This document shows, one piece after another, positions 37,669 through 47,113 of a stretch of DNA of 64,000 bases. The position numbers were made by a program, and so were the translations under genes. Under the pieces are notes generated by a model that was not told the DNA's origin, searched no databases, and saw nothing but the letters and a program-made list of their open reading frames with translations. Numbering within the stretch: the stretch's first letter is position 1; the number at the start of each line of letters is the position of its first letter. The DNA comes from SAR324 cluster bacterium (GTDB lineage: Bacteria; SAR324; XYD2-FULL-50-16): contig JANQGX010000058.1 of the NCBI GenBank assembly GCA_028282885.1, positions 224,886 to 288,885 on the forward strand, given 5' to 3'.

Positions 37669-38010
37669 TTATTCAATTATCGATTTAAAAACCCTGTAAA
37701 GCTTTTGTAGTTGGTCTTCCCCAGTCTCTTCAATCAATTTTGCCAGTTCATCCCTTATCGTATCAGGTTCAACATGATGCTCAAAATCGAACAATTCAGA
37801 AAGACTCATATTAAATATGTGTGAAATCCTTTCTATCGTTTCGATTGTCGGGTTTTGCTTCCCCAATTCGATCTCTCCCAGGTGTTTCTGACTGATTTCC
37901 GCCATCTCAGCCAGTTCTGCTATTGTAATGCCTTTACGTTTCCTCAGATTTCTAATTCTACGACCTAACAAAATAATACCGGACAACTCATCACTTCCGT
38001 TCTTTGTCAT
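37669..38010 (-). CDS. XRE-family helix-turn-helix regulator
   Basis: 113 residues. The lambda-repressor-like helix-turn-helix covers about residues 14-68: GRRIRNLRKRKGITIAELAE, EISQKHLGEIELGKQNPTIE, TIERISHIFNMSLSELF. The remaining C-terminal part is helical (IRDELAKLIEETGEDQLQKL) and probably dimerises. ATG at 38010. Length and layout resemble SinR-like or small stand-alone regulators. Isolated, so its targets are not evident. Confidence 0.88.
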   Translation of the reverse strand: MTKNGSDELSGIILLGRRIRNLRKRKGITIAELAEMAEISQKHLGEIELGKQNPTIETIERISHIFNMSLSELFDFEHHVEPDTIRDELAKLIEETGEDQLQKLYRVFKSIIE

Positions 38011-38633
38011 TATTCTTCACTCTTAATCTTTATTGTCTATAATTTTGATTTGGTTACCCAATACCCAATGGGGATCACTCAATTATGTGTATCGAGGTTT
38101 TTTGACTTTTGTTCATTCAATTGGCTTTCTAAACCGGGAGGCGTCCCGGTTGCCTCAAGCTGTTGTTTAAGATCTCACCAGCATTTTGCCAAAAAAAACC
38201 GGATCATAGATAATCTGCTAATGCCGAATTTCTCTTTGCCACAAGCAATAATGATGCGGGACGTTGCTTTGCTTACTCGTGTTCCGATTTGTAATCTCCT
38301 ATTATATTTGCGGTTTAAAGGCATTTCATAACATGAGTCTCCGTACCGTCGACTTTTACGAAACTGAAAGGCCCATAATTGATATCATGCAACATCTATT
38401 AAAAGCAACTTTTTATTAAATAGTCATTCATTGCCAGAAGCGGAAAACACTACACATATCTCCTAATTTCTTGACACAGATGTAATATATGTATAATTTC
38501 TAATCTGTGAATCTCGCGAAATATTGAAATTACTGAACATCGTAGATTTTTTCGATTTTTAACCCTAGGGCTCTAATTTATCTGATTTTTCTTTGTTTAT
38601 GAAACCGTTAGAAATGTGAGAATTCTACAGGCT
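38011..38633. promoter_or_regulatory. Intergenic region with candidate promoter for the kinase gene
   Basis: 623 bases. TTGACA at 38471-38476 and TATAAT at 38492-38497 both match consensus, although the 15-base spacer is short. This would give a leader of about 130 bases before the kinase start. The left part should carry the XRE gene promoter. Confidence 0.4.
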
Positions 38634-40205
38634 ATGCAGAAATCGAGGATCTTGGTTGTTGCCAAAGAAGAAATCAGCGCCATGGAGGTAAATCATCATA
38701 TCGAGCAAATGGGCTTTGAACCGGTTGATGTTATCGGTACAGCCGAAAACATACTGGGTGATATCACCATATCAAATCCCGATGTGGTGATATTTAGCCA
38801 GGATTTGACCAGTAATAGGGATATTTTCCTGATCGCTGACAAAATTGTATCAGAATTTCAACTTCCCGTGATATTTATCTGTTCCGAGAATGATGTCAAA
38901 ATCATCACTAAAACCAGTGACAAAACCATCTATAACTATGTTACCAGACCTGTTATTCGGGAGAGCTTAAGAAAGGTGATTGTGGAAGCTTTGAAAAATG
39001 TTAAGTCGCCCAACACCCCTGTCAAAGTAGATTTAACGACAGGAAACTGTGAAAAAAGATATCGCAGTATGATGTATCCTTCTCTGGAAGCCATTTTCCT
39101 TTTTCAGGATAACAGGCTTCGATTGGTTAATCCGGAGGCATTTCGACTGCTTGGTTATGAAGAGAGTGAAACAGATCAGCTTAGTTTGGGTGAGGTGATA
39201 TTCTCGAAGGACATGAAACTGTTCCTCTCCCTGGTAGAAAACCCCAATGATAATAAGAAATACCGGAACTCCATTGCTATAAGGGTTGTTACGAAAGACA
39301 ACAAACACCGCTGGGTTGACGCAAAGGCAATGCCTTTGACGGGAGTTGAGCCCCCGGGTTTTCTGATCGTAGTTCACGATATCTCCGAACGAAAACAATC
39401 CGAGGCGTTGTTGATTCAAATGGAAAAAGTGCTCATGATAGCAGGTTTGACTCCGGGGATTGTTCATGAACTAAATAATCCGCTTGGTGTCATACTTCAT
39501 GGAACCCAAAATATTCGACGAAGATTATCGCAGGATATCGATCCCAATTTGGAAGCCGCCAGGCTGGCGGGGATTAATCTCGACAGGCTGCAAACCTATT
39601 TGGAAAAAAGAGGAATTCTTTCAATGCTTCAGAATATTCAGGATTCCGTGATTAAAGCGGGCAAGATTGTCACCGGTATGCTGGAGTTCAGCAGGAAAAG
39701 TGAGTCCATAATGGTACCAACCAATCTGGAGTCTCTGGTTGAAGGTGCGCTGGAACTTTCCGGGAAGGATTTTAATCTTAAAAAGAAATATGACTTCAGG
39801 AAAATTATTATTGTCAAATTATTCGATCCGAACCTGCCATTGGTACCCTGCATAGAGGTGGAGATCGAACAGGTCATTCTGAATCTCCTCCGCAATGCCG
39901 CTTGGTCCTTGATGCAATCTGAAATGAAGACGGACCCAGTGATCACCATTCGTTTACAATTAGAAAACAGTTCAGTAAGAGTGGAAATCGAGGATAACGG
40001 CCCTGGTATGGACGAGTTTACACAATCGCAGATTTTCAGTCCGTTTTACACCACCAAACCTAAAGGCGAAGGAACCGGGCTGGGACTGACGGTTTCCAGA
40101 AATATCGTACAGATCAATCATGGTGGCTCCATCAATGTTGAATCTAAATTGGGAAAAGGGACTAACTTTATTGTTCGGCTTCCGCTAGAACAAGCTGGTG
40201 TTTGA
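38634..40205 (+). CDS. Sensor histidine kinase with N-terminal degenerate receiver and PAS domain
   Basis: 523 residues. Residues 1-125: receiver-like domain starting RILVVAKEE. Residues about 145-265: PAS/PAC sensor (EAIFLFQDNRLRLVNPEAFR, HDISERKQSEA). Then HisKA with the phospho-acceptor in LTPGIVHELNNPLGV and an HATPase domain with LNLLRNAAWSL, EDNGPGMD, and GEGTGLGLTVS. No transmembrane helix, so a soluble sensor. In the receiver the acidic pair is KEE, the acceptor Asp position reads Ser (VVIFSQDL) and the switch Lys is Arg (YVTRP), so it is unlikely to be phosphorylated. ATG 38634 is chosen; a GTG 18 bases earlier is possible. No partner regulator nearby. Confidence 0.88.
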   Translation: MQKSRILVVAKEEISAMEVNHHIEQMGFEPVDVIGTAENILGDITISNPDVVIFSQDLTSNRDIFLIADKIVSEFQLPVIFICSENDVKIITKTSDKTIYNYVTRPVIRESLRKVIVEALKNVKSPNTPVKVDLTTGNCEKRYRSMMYPSLEAIFLFQDNRLRLVNPEAFRLLGYEESETDQLSLGEVIFSKDMKLFLSLVENPNDNKKYRNSIAIRVVTKDNKHRWVDAKAMPLTGVEPPGFLIVVHDISERKQSEALLIQMEKVLMIAGLTPGIVHELNNPLGVILHGTQNIRRRLSQDIDPNLEAARLAGINLDRLQTYLEKRGILSMLQNIQDSVIKAGKIVTGMLEFSRKSESIMVPTNLESLVEGALELSGKDFNLKKKYDFRKIIIVKLFDPNLPLVPCIEVEIEQVILNLLRNAAWSLMQSEMKTDPVITIRLQLENSSVRVEIEDNGPGMDEFTQSQIFSPFYTTKPKGEGTGLGLTVSRNIVQINHGGSINVESKLGKGTNFIVRLPLEQAGV

Positions 40206-40240
40206 AAGATCTGACAATTATTATCCGATAGATCAGATAG

Positions 40241-41116
40241 TCATCCCAAAAAATACAAAATCAAAGGAATTGAAATCATTGACATCAGGGTTGATACGAA
40301 CACCAGTTCTGCCACCTCCTTTGAATTTCTCTCAAATTGATTTGCCAGCAGATAGTTAAACACAGCTACCGGCATTGAACTTTGCAGAATCAGCGCCCCG
40401 CGTGCGATGCCGGTTAGTCCGAACAGTTCCGCAACCAAAAAGCCTACGCCGAATCCCAAACCTATTTTCAAAGATGATGTGGAAACGGCCCTGAGCAAAA
40501 CGTCAACACTCAGGTTTCCCAGTGATATACCAAGGGTGAAGAGCATCAGGGGAATGGTAAATTGTCCCAGTAAACGCGTAGTTTTTAGAATAAACCCAGG
40601 GGGTTGCTCTCCCAGAATCAGAAAAACCAGGGAAAGTATACAGGCATATATGATCGGCGACCTTAAGAGGAGCAATGGATTTTTAACGCCCGAGTAGATC
40701 CAGGTGCCAATGACCATCATGCTTAACGCATAAACTGCAAACACAATAACGGCAAACGTCAATCCCTCACTGCCAAAAGCAAAAAGACAAATAGGCAGGC
40801 CCATATTACCGGTGTTTCCAAAAATCAGCGGTGGTATCAATGCCTGAACCGACTTACGCATCAATTTGAGGATGATAAATGCCGAAACAGCCGTGATTGT
40901 TATGGTAACGACGGTAGCAGCTCCCATTTGACCGAGAACCTCCTTGGATACCGTCAACGAGCTGATTGTTGAAAAAACAAGGCAGGGAGCGCCGATGTTC
41001 ATGACCAATTGAGTTATCGTCGCTGAATCATAGTGAATCTTCAGGCGAAACCATCCCCACCCCAAACCGGCAATAATAAAAACCGGCGCCACGACATTTA
41101 AAAAGAGCCCTATCAT
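40241..41116 (-). CDS. AEC-family (auxin efflux carrier-like) transporter
   Basis: 291 residues with about ten transmembrane helices. N-terminal VVAPVFIIAGLGWGWFRLKI, the conserved NIGAPCLVFSTISSL, and LIFGNTGNMGLPICLFAFG (with the NxGNxGxP motif between the halves) identify the AEC family. Members carry malate, malonate and other organic acids. AGGA lies 5 bases before the ATG. It is convergent with the kinase gene and divergent from the aromatic degradation operon beginning at 41511, so it may transport a related acid; this is inference. Confidence 0.88.
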   Translation of the reverse strand: MIGLFLNVVAPVFIIAGLGWGWFRLKIHYDSATITQLVMNIGAPCLVFSTISSLTVSKEVLGQMGAATVVTITITAVSAFIILKLMRKSVQALIPPLIFGNTGNMGLPICLFAFGSEGLTFAVIVFAVYALSMMVIGTWIYSGVKNPLLLLRSPIIYACILSLVFLILGEQPPGFILKTTRLLGQFTIPLMLFTLGISLGNLSVDVLLRAVSTSSLKIGLGFGVGFLVAELFGLTGIARGALILQSSMPVAVFNYLLANQFERNSKEVAELVFVSTLMSMISIPLILYFLG

Positions 41117-41510
41117 AGTAATCCTGTTTGTAAAACGCCCACTGTTTCAGATTTTGTCCATCAAGGCTCAAAAATACTACTTATCTGATTGATTTGTACA
41201 GCTCAACCAGGATTCTATCCTGATAAATACCATTGTTTCTTCTTCGGTCGAGCATCCGGTAGATTGTATGTTTAGAGAATTTCGTAACTTAAGAAATCAA
41301 AATGAATACGGAGGTCTTGCCAAGGGTTTGTACTAAGTTTAAAATAAAAGGTGGTGTAAAGTTTCATGGATATCAACTCAATATCGATTATGCGAAAACC
41401 CCTTTATTGCACTGGATTGTTCTCTAAAAGGCAGGTGATCAGCAGCAAAGTTTCAGTTGTGACTAAAGGGAGATTGAACTCAAACGTCTTAACACGCAAA
41501 TGGGAGATCT
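41117..41510. promoter_or_regulatory. Divergent region between AEC transporter and hpa operon
   Basis: 394 bases. It must contain the promoter of the homoprotocatechuate operon. A short plus-strand frame (41366-41548) overlaps the start of hpaH and is not considered real. No clear -35/-10 pair or operator palindrome was recognised, and no regulator gene (HpaR or HpaA type) is adjacent. Confidence 0.35.
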
Positions 41511-42314
41511 ATGTTAACCGAGTCACAAATTGCAGCCGCGGCAGATGAACTCTATGCCGCCGAAATAAACTGTCAACAGATAGCAGCTTTAACCCTGAAA
41601 TATCCCGACATGACCATGGAAGACGCCTACGCTATTCAAAAAGTATGGGTGGCAAAAAAGCTGGCTGACGGGAGGTCCGTTAAAGGATATAAAATCGGAT
41701 TAACCTCCCGGGCCATGCAAATGGCAGTTAATATCAACGAGCCGGATTATGGTGTTTTATTAGACGATATGTTCTTTCCGGACGGCGAAGAAATTGAAGC
41801 GGCTAAATTTCTTGATCCTCGCATTGAAGTTGAATTGGCTTTTGTTTTGAAAAAGCGATTGGAAGGAGAGAATGCAACCATTTTCGACGTATTGAATGCA
41901 ACCGATTATGTCATTCCTTCCTTAGAGCTGATTGCGGCACGCTGTTATCGTACCGACCCGGTAACCGGTTACACTCGCAAGATCCATGACACCATTGCTG
42001 ACAACGCCGCCAACGGTGGTCTCATTTTAGGCGGTCGCCCGATCAAGCCTATGGATATTGATCTGCGTTGGGCCGGGGCTCTGCTTTATCTCAATGGCAA
42101 GATCGAAGAAACCGGACTCGGTGCCGGTGTACTGGGACATCCCGCAAACGGAATTTGCTGGGTTTGCAAGAGATTTGCACCTCATGGTGTAGCCCTGGAA
42201 CCCGGACAGGTTATCCTATCGGGCTCATTCACCCGCCCTGTTTCCGTTAAAGCCGGTGATACCATCCACGCAGACTATGGCCCCCTGGGTGGAGTATCTG
42301 TCAAATTTATTTAG
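41511..42314 (+). CDS. hpaH: 2-oxo-hept-4-ene-1,7-dioate hydratase
   Basis: 267 residues, the exact length of HpaH/HpcG proteins. Hallmarks: SVKGYKIGLTSRAMQ, EPDYGVLLDDMFF, PRIEVELAFVLKK with the metal-binding acidic residues, and HPANGICWVCKRFAPHGVAL, LEPGQVILSGSFTRPV near the C terminus. It adds water to 2-oxo-hept-4-ene-1,7-dioate in homoprotocatechuate meta-cleavage. First gene of a tight eight-gene operon. The related XylJ/MhpD hydratases act on other side chains, but the neighbours settle the assignment. Confidence 0.9.
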   Translation: MLTESQIAAAADELYAAEINCQQIAALTLKYPDMTMEDAYAIQKVWVAKKLADGRSVKGYKIGLTSRAMQMAVNINEPDYGVLLDDMFFPDGEEIEAAKFLDPRIEVELAFVLKKRLEGENATIFDVLNATDYVIPSLELIAARCYRTDPVTGYTRKIHDTIADNAANGGLILGGRPIKPMDIDLRWAGALLYLNGKIEETGLGAGVLGHPANGICWVCKRFAPHGVALEPGQVILSGSFTRPVSVKAGDTIHADYGPLGGVSVKFI

Positions 42315-42326
42315 GGGGGATTGACT

Positions 42327-43139
42327 ATGGATTTGCCGGTTAATCAATTTAAACAGAAGCTTGCCAGTGGAAAAACCCAGTACGGATTCTGGCTCGGTCT
42401 TCCTGACAACACCGCCGCGGAGATTTGCGCAACAGCGGGTTTTGACTGGCTGTTGATCGATGGGGAGCATGCCCCATACGACATCAGGTCAACTCTCTCC
42501 CACTTGCAGGTCCTGGCTGCCTATGATGTGGCGCCGGTGGTTCGACCTGCGGAAGGTAATGTTGCTTTAATCAAAAGACTGCTGGATATTGGAGCACAAT
42601 CACTATTGATTCCCATGGTTGATAATGCGGAAGACGTTCAACAACTGGTCAGGGCCGTTCGTTATCCACCCGAAGGTATCCGCGGTGTTGGAACCTCTCT
42701 CGCCCGAGCATCCCGCTGGAACGCCGTTCCCGGATACCTGCAAAAGGCCAGGGATGAAATCTTTTTGACCATCCAGGTTGAAACAAAAGCTGCCCTGGAA
42801 AACCTGGAAAATATCTCCCGGATTGAAGGCCTGGATGCTGTTTTTATCGGGCCATCCGACCTTTCTGCGGCAATGGGTCATATAGGTAATCCCGGACATC
42901 CGGAGGTCGTTGAGAAAATCAGTTCGGCAATACGAACTATTAAAGCAGCAGGAAAATATTCCGGGCTGATGAGCCTGGACCCGTCCATGGTTGAAAAGTA
43001 CGCCGGGATCGGTGCCTCATTTATAGCAGTCGGTGTGGATACCATGGTGTTGTCACAGGCAACCAAAAGGCTTGCCAGTCAATACAAGGCGGGCAATGAG
43101 CAAAATAACACCATTGAACAGGGAACAGCAGGATACTGA
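42327..43139 (+). CDS. hpaI: 4-hydroxy-2-oxo-heptane-1,7-dioate aldolase
   Basis: 270 residues of the class II HpcH/HpaI aldolase family. The motifs GFWLGLPDNTAAEICATAGF, DWLLIDGEHAPYD, the catalytic Arg in VVRPAEGN, and the metal ligands in QVETKAALEN and IGPSDLSAAMGH are present. It splits the hydrated C7 intermediate to pyruvate and succinic semialdehyde, the last step of the pathway. GGGGGGA precedes ATG 42327; a TTG six bases earlier is possible but less likely. 12 bases after hpaH. Confidence 0.92.
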   Translation: MDLPVNQFKQKLASGKTQYGFWLGLPDNTAAEICATAGFDWLLIDGEHAPYDIRSTLSHLQVLAAYDVAPVVRPAEGNVALIKRLLDIGAQSLLIPMVDNAEDVQQLVRAVRYPPEGIRGVGTSLARASRWNAVPGYLQKARDEIFLTIQVETKAALENLENISRIEGLDAVFIGPSDLSAAMGHIGNPGHPEVVEKISSAIRTIKAAGKYSGLMSLDPSMVEKYAGIGASFIAVGVDTMVLSQATKRLASQYKAGNEQNNTIEQGTAGY

Positions 43140-43188
43140 CAAACCAGCTTGCTGGTTCTGAACATGATCGAATAACAGGAATTGAGAA

Positions 43189-43860
43189 ATGAACGAAAAA
43201 ACCCTGGTTAAAGGAAAACTTATCTGTGTCGCCTTGAATGACACAGCACACCTGACACAACTGTCAAAAAGTTTCCTGAAACCTCCCCATAAGGAACCGC
43301 CAAAGCAACCGGTCCTCTATTACAAACCCCGAAATACCTGGTGCGGCCATAAATCCGTGATTCCCTGGGAAGTGGATGTTGAAAACGTTGCAAGACCCGG
43401 TATGACGGTTGGCGCTAGTTTGGGTGTGGTCATTGGCAGAAAAGCGTGTCGTGTAAAGCAGGAGAATGCTTTGGAATATCTTAAGGGCTATACCATTGTC
43501 CACGATTTTTCCCTTCCGGAAAGCAGTTACTACCGACCGGATATAAAGGGCAAATGTCTGGATGACACCGCCCCGGTAGGACCTTCAATTGTTCCGGTCG
43601 ATTACATAGATGATTACAGGGCTTTAGAAGTGAAAATCCGGATTAATGGCAGCCTCAAAAGCTCTTTCAAACTAAGAGATCTGCATCGTGGTCCTGCCGA
43701 GCTGATCAGTATCATTTCTTACATCATGACTCTGCAACCCGGAGAAGTGGTAGCTGTAGGTTTTCCCGGAGACAAACCGGCTGTCTCTCAAGGAGATTCG
43801 ATTGATACGACGATCACCGAAATAGGCGAATTATCTAACAGCATTGAATGGAGAAAATGA
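43189..43860 (+). CDS. hpaG1: Homoprotocatechuate pathway decarboxylase/isomerase, N-terminal-type subunit
   Basis: 223 residues of the fumarylacetoacetase fold, matching the first half of bifunctional HpaG. It contains QPVLYYKPRNTWCGHKSVIP, then GASLGVVIGRKACRV, IVHDFSLPESSYYRPDIKGK and the C-terminal GPAELISIISYIMTLQPGEV. The usual metal-binding ExE pair is absent: where HpaG2 has YECELVVVIG this one reads VGASLGVVIG. It may thus be a structural or isomerase partner of HpaG2. Its stop overlaps the next start by ATGA. Confidence 0.82.
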   Translation: MNEKTLVKGKLICVALNDTAHLTQLSKSFLKPPHKEPPKQPVLYYKPRNTWCGHKSVIPWEVDVENVARPGMTVGASLGVVIGRKACRVKQENALEYLKGYTIVHDFSLPESSYYRPDIKGKCLDDTAPVGPSIVPVDYIDDYRALEVKIRINGSLKSSFKLRDLHRGPAELISIISYIMTLQPGEVVAVGFPGDKPAVSQGDSIDTTITEIGELSNSIEWRK

Positions 43861-44645
43861 TGAAGACTGCACGGGTCAAAGTCAGCTATCCGGATGACAA
43901 AATCCGGGAGTTGGAGGTCACCATTGGTCGTGATAATCTTATCAAATCTGAAGAGGGGGAAATACTGCCTGAATCGGGGATCAAATGGCTTCCACCAGTA
44001 AAAGAGCCGGGGACCATTTTTGCACTGGGATTGAATTACGTCGACCATGCGTCGGAGCTATCATTCAAACCACCCGAGGAACCCCTGGTTTTTATCAAAG
44101 GCACCAACTGTCTGACAGGACACCTTCAACACAGCTACCGACCGGACAATGTTGACTTCATGCACTATGAATGTGAATTGGTGGTTGTCATTGGCAAAAA
44201 GGTAAAAAAGATCAGGCGTGAAGAAGCCATGTCTTGCGTCCGAGGGTATATGGTTGGCAACGACTTTGCTGTCCGCGATTATCTCGAAAACTACTATCGA
44301 CCCAATCTGCGCGTAAAGAGCCGCGATTCTCTATTTCCCGTTGGTCCCTGGCTGGTGGATGCTGGTGATATTGCCAACGTTAACAACCTGAAACTGACCA
44401 CCCGGGTAAACGGGATTGTCACTCAGGAAGGCACCACTGCAGACATGATATTTGATATCCCAACCCTGGTTGAATATCTCAGCCAAATCATGACCCTATA
44501 TCCCGGAGATATGATCGCAACAGGAACTCCAAAAGGCCTGAAGGACGTTCAACCGGGCGATATTGTGGACTGCGAAATAGAAAACATCGGGATTTTAACC
44601 ACCACCATTGTATCCGAAAAGGATTTCTATGGTGATGATTATTAA
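43857..44645 (+). CDS. hpaG2: 5-oxopent-3-ene-1,2,5-tricarboxylate decarboxylase / HHDD isomerase subunit
   Basis: 262 residues, FAH family, matching the second half of HpaG. The metal site is intact: HYECELVVVIGKK gives the Glu pair, GYMVGNDFAVRDY the Asp. GTIFALGLNYVDHASE near residue 60 is the conserved start of the catalytic domain. It decarboxylates and isomerises the ring-cleavage product after HpaE and HpaF. ATG 43857 overlaps the hpaG1 stop (ATGA); ATG 43860 has better spacing to GGAG and is equally possible. Confidence 0.88.
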   Translation: MMKTARVKVSYPDDKIRELEVTIGRDNLIKSEEGEILPESGIKWLPPVKEPGTIFALGLNYVDHASELSFKPPEEPLVFIKGTNCLTGHLQHSYRPDNVDFMHYECELVVVIGKKVKKIRREEAMSCVRGYMVGNDFAVRDYLENYYRPNLRVKSRDSLFPVGPWLVDAGDIANVNNLKLTTRVNGIVTQEGTTADMIFDIPTLVEYLSQIMTLYPGDMIATGTPKGLKDVQPGDIVDCEIENIGILTTTIVSEKDFYGDDY

Positions 44646-44676
44646 ACCGTACTGATAACCTCAACAGGAGCCGTGT

Positions 44677-46194
44677 ATGAGTGACTTGCAAGAAAATCTG
44701 AAGAAAGCGCAAGAATATCTGGAACGATTTAGGAAAGAGCCGATCGGTCATTTTATCAACGGCAAACCAACACCCGGATTAAGCGGAGAATATTTTGAAA
44801 ACACTACTCCCCACGATAACTCATCCCTGGGGCAGGTAGCCAAGGGGAATGAAGCAGATATCGATCAAGCCTGCGAAGCGGCTGCAGTAGCGTTCGCTGA
44901 TTGGCGAGATATAAGCGGAGCTGAAAGGAAGAAGCTGCTTCATCGCTTTGCCGATATGATTGTTGAACGGGCCGAAGAGATATCTTTGCTTGAGTCAATG
45001 GATTGCGGACAGCCCATTCGCTTCACAAAGCAGGCAGCGGTCAGGGGAGCTGCAAACTTTCGATTTTTCGCGGACAAGGCTCCCGAAGCCAGAGACGGAA
45101 AAGCTTTGCAGCAACCGGAACACAGTAACATGACCCTGCGTACTCCGATAGGTCCGGTAGGAGTGATAACACCATGGAATACTCCTTTCATGCTGTCTAC
45201 ATGGAAAATCGCCCCCGCCTTGGCCGCCGGTTGCACAGTGGTTCATAAACCCGCGGAATTGAGCCCCATAACAGCTTCATTGCTGGCTGAAATTGCCCGG
45301 GAAGCCGGAATTCCTGACGGGGTCTGGAATATGGTGAACGGTTTTGGTGAAGTGGCCGGTAAACGATTAACCGAACACCCCGCCATAAAAGCCATAGCCC
45401 TGGTCGGTGAAAGTCTGACGGGAACCCGTATTCTGCACCAGGGAGCTGATACTTTGAAACGAGTGCATCTTGAGCTGGGTGGTAAAAATCCTATCATTGT
45501 CTTTGATGATGCCGATTTTGACCGTGCCCTCGATGCCGTGGTATTCATGATTTATAGCCTGAATGGTCAGCGTTGCACCTCATCCAGTCGTCTTTTGATT
45601 CATGAAGGGATAAAAGAGCGTTTTCTGGAAGCATTGCAAGCACGTGTTAATGACCTGCGGGTCGGACATCCCTTGGATCCTGAGACAGAGGTTGGTCCCT
45701 TGATCCATACAACACATCTTGAAAAGGTTCTCAGTTATACCGAAAAAGCCCGGGAAGATGGCGCTACCGTGGCGGTAGGTGGTTCTCGAAGAGAAGACCT
45801 GGGAGCCGGCAATTATTATCAACCTGCCTTATTCACCAATGCCGATAATAATATGCGGATTGCCCGGGAGGAGATCTTCGGTCCTGCCTTAACTGCTATC
45901 TCATTCTCATCCGAAGAAGAGGCCATTAAAATTGCCAACGATACGGAATATGGTCTGGCCGCCTATATCTGGACCAATAACTCCGGCAGGGCCATGCGCT
46001 TGGCCAGAGATGTGGAAGCCGGTATGTTGTGGATAAACTCCGAGAACAATCGCAACCTCCCTTCTCCATTTGGCGGTATCAAGTCGTCCGGTATCGGGCG
46101 CGATGGAGGTGATTACAGTTTCGATTTCTATATGGAAACAAAGAATGTCTGCTTTGCTCATGGTACCCATCGGGTACCCATTCTCGGTCGCTAA
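44677..46194 (+). CDS. hpaE: 5-carboxymethyl-2-hydroxymuconate semialdehyde dehydrogenase
   Basis: 505 residues, aldehyde dehydrogenase superfamily. The NAD-binding VITPWNTPFMLSTWKIAPAL, the catalytic Glu segment RVHLELGGKNPIIVFDDAD, and the nucleophile region FMIYSLNGQRCTSSSRLL with the active Cys are present, together with the C-terminal PFGGIKSSGIGRDGG. It oxidises the semialdehyde from ring cleavage to the dicarboxylate. AGGAG precedes the ATG. Located after hpaG2 in the same operon. Assignment rests on family plus operon context, since ALDH subfamilies are similar. Confidence 0.92.
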   Translation: MSDLQENLKKAQEYLERFRKEPIGHFINGKPTPGLSGEYFENTTPHDNSSLGQVAKGNEADIDQACEAAAVAFADWRDISGAERKKLLHRFADMIVERAEEISLLESMDCGQPIRFTKQAAVRGAANFRFFADKAPEARDGKALQQPEHSNMTLRTPIGPVGVITPWNTPFMLSTWKIAPALAAGCTVVHKPAELSPITASLLAEIAREAGIPDGVWNMVNGFGEVAGKRLTEHPAIKAIALVGESLTGTRILHQGADTLKRVHLELGGKNPIIVFDDADFDRALDAVVFMIYSLNGQRCTSSSRLLIHEGIKERFLEALQARVNDLRVGHPLDPETEVGPLIHTTHLEKVLSYTEKAREDGATVAVGGSRREDLGAGNYYQPALFTNADNNMRIAREEIFGPALTAISFSSEEEAIKIANDTEYGLAAYIWTNNSGRAMRLARDVEAGMLWINSENNRNLPSPFGGIKSSGIGRDGGDYSFDFYMETKNVCFAHGTHRVPILGR

Positions 46195-46210
46195 TCATGG
46201 AGGTTATACG

Positions 46211-47071
46211 ATGGGTGAAATAGCACTTGCTGCCAAAATAACACATGTTCCGTCCATGTATCTTTCCGAAAAGCCCGGGCCACACCAGGGATGCCGCGAA
46301 AGCGCCATTAACGGGCACAAGGAGTTAAAGCGTCGTGCACTGGAAAGAAACATAGATACCATGCTCGTCATTGATGTTCACTGGCTGGTCAATGCGGGTT
46401 ACCATGTTAATTGTAATGACTCGTTCGCTGGTGTGTATACCAGTAATGAGCTGCCACATTTCATCAAGGATATGAGGTATTCCTATAAGGGAAATCCGGA
46501 ACTGGGGAGACTTGTTGCAGAATGTGCCAATGAGCGTGGCATCAAGACAAGAGCGCATGAGGTGGATTCACTCACTTTGGAATATGGTACACTCGTCCCC
46601 TGCCGCTATATGAATGATGATAATGATTTCAAAGTAGTATCAATTGCAGGCTGGTGCGCCTGGCATAGCTTTGAAACATCCCGGGAATTCGGACTTGCCA
46701 TAAAAGAGGCCATCAGAAAGAGCAACAACAGGGTTATGGTTCTGGCCAGCGGCTCCCTGTCACATCGGTTCAATGATAATGGATCTCCCGAGGAAAGCAT
46801 ATTCCAGGTAAGCGATGAGTTCTACAAGCAGGTGGATTTGAGGGTCATAGAACTCTGGAAACAGGGCTGCTGGAAAGAGTTTACTGATATGCTGCCGACG
46901 TATAACGCAACCTGCCACGGCGAAGGAAACATGCATGATACAGTGATTTTGCTGGGAATGTTAGGCTGGGACAAGTATGAAGGACAAGTGGAAGTTCTAA
47001 CCGAATACTTCGGGAGCTCCGGAACCGGGCAACTCAACGCCGAATTTCCATTGGACAAAATTCCGGATTGA
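46211..47071 (+). CDS. hpaD: 3,4-dihydroxyphenylacetate 2,3-dioxygenase (class III extradiol)
   Basis: 286 residues of the LigB-type class III extradiol family, close in length to HpaD of enterobacteria. Start MGEIALAAKITHVPSMYL supplies the first His ligand, then GPHQGCRESAINGH, and LVIDVHWLVNAGYHVNC the second; the Glu ligand lies in the C-terminal half. It opens the ring of homoprotocatechuate with O2 and Fe2+. The ATG at 46211 has GGAGG 7 bases upstream; an in-frame upstream extension over the hpaE end is ruled out as it lacks homology. Confidence 0.92.
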   Translation: MGEIALAAKITHVPSMYLSEKPGPHQGCRESAINGHKELKRRALERNIDTMLVIDVHWLVNAGYHVNCNDSFAGVYTSNELPHFIKDMRYSYKGNPELGRLVAECANERGIKTRAHEVDSLTLEYGTLVPCRYMNDDNDFKVVSIAGWCAWHSFETSREFGLAIKEAIRKSNNRVMVLASGSLSHRFNDNGSPEESIFQVSDEFYKQVDLRVIELWKQGCWKEFTDMLPTYNATCHGEGNMHDTVILLGMLGWDKYEGQVEVLTEYFGSSGTGQLNAEFPLDKIPD

Positions 47072-47113
47072 ATTTCGAAGTTTAATAAAAACCCTGAAAT
47101 TTGAGACCTGATT

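Noticed and set aside
41366..41548. 60-codon frame before hpaH
   Set aside because: It overlaps the hpaH start in another frame, has no ribosome site and no recognisable protein character.
46070..46210. Longer start for hpaD overlapping the end of hpaE
   Set aside because: The extension has no homology and the ATG at 46211 has a strong ribosome site.
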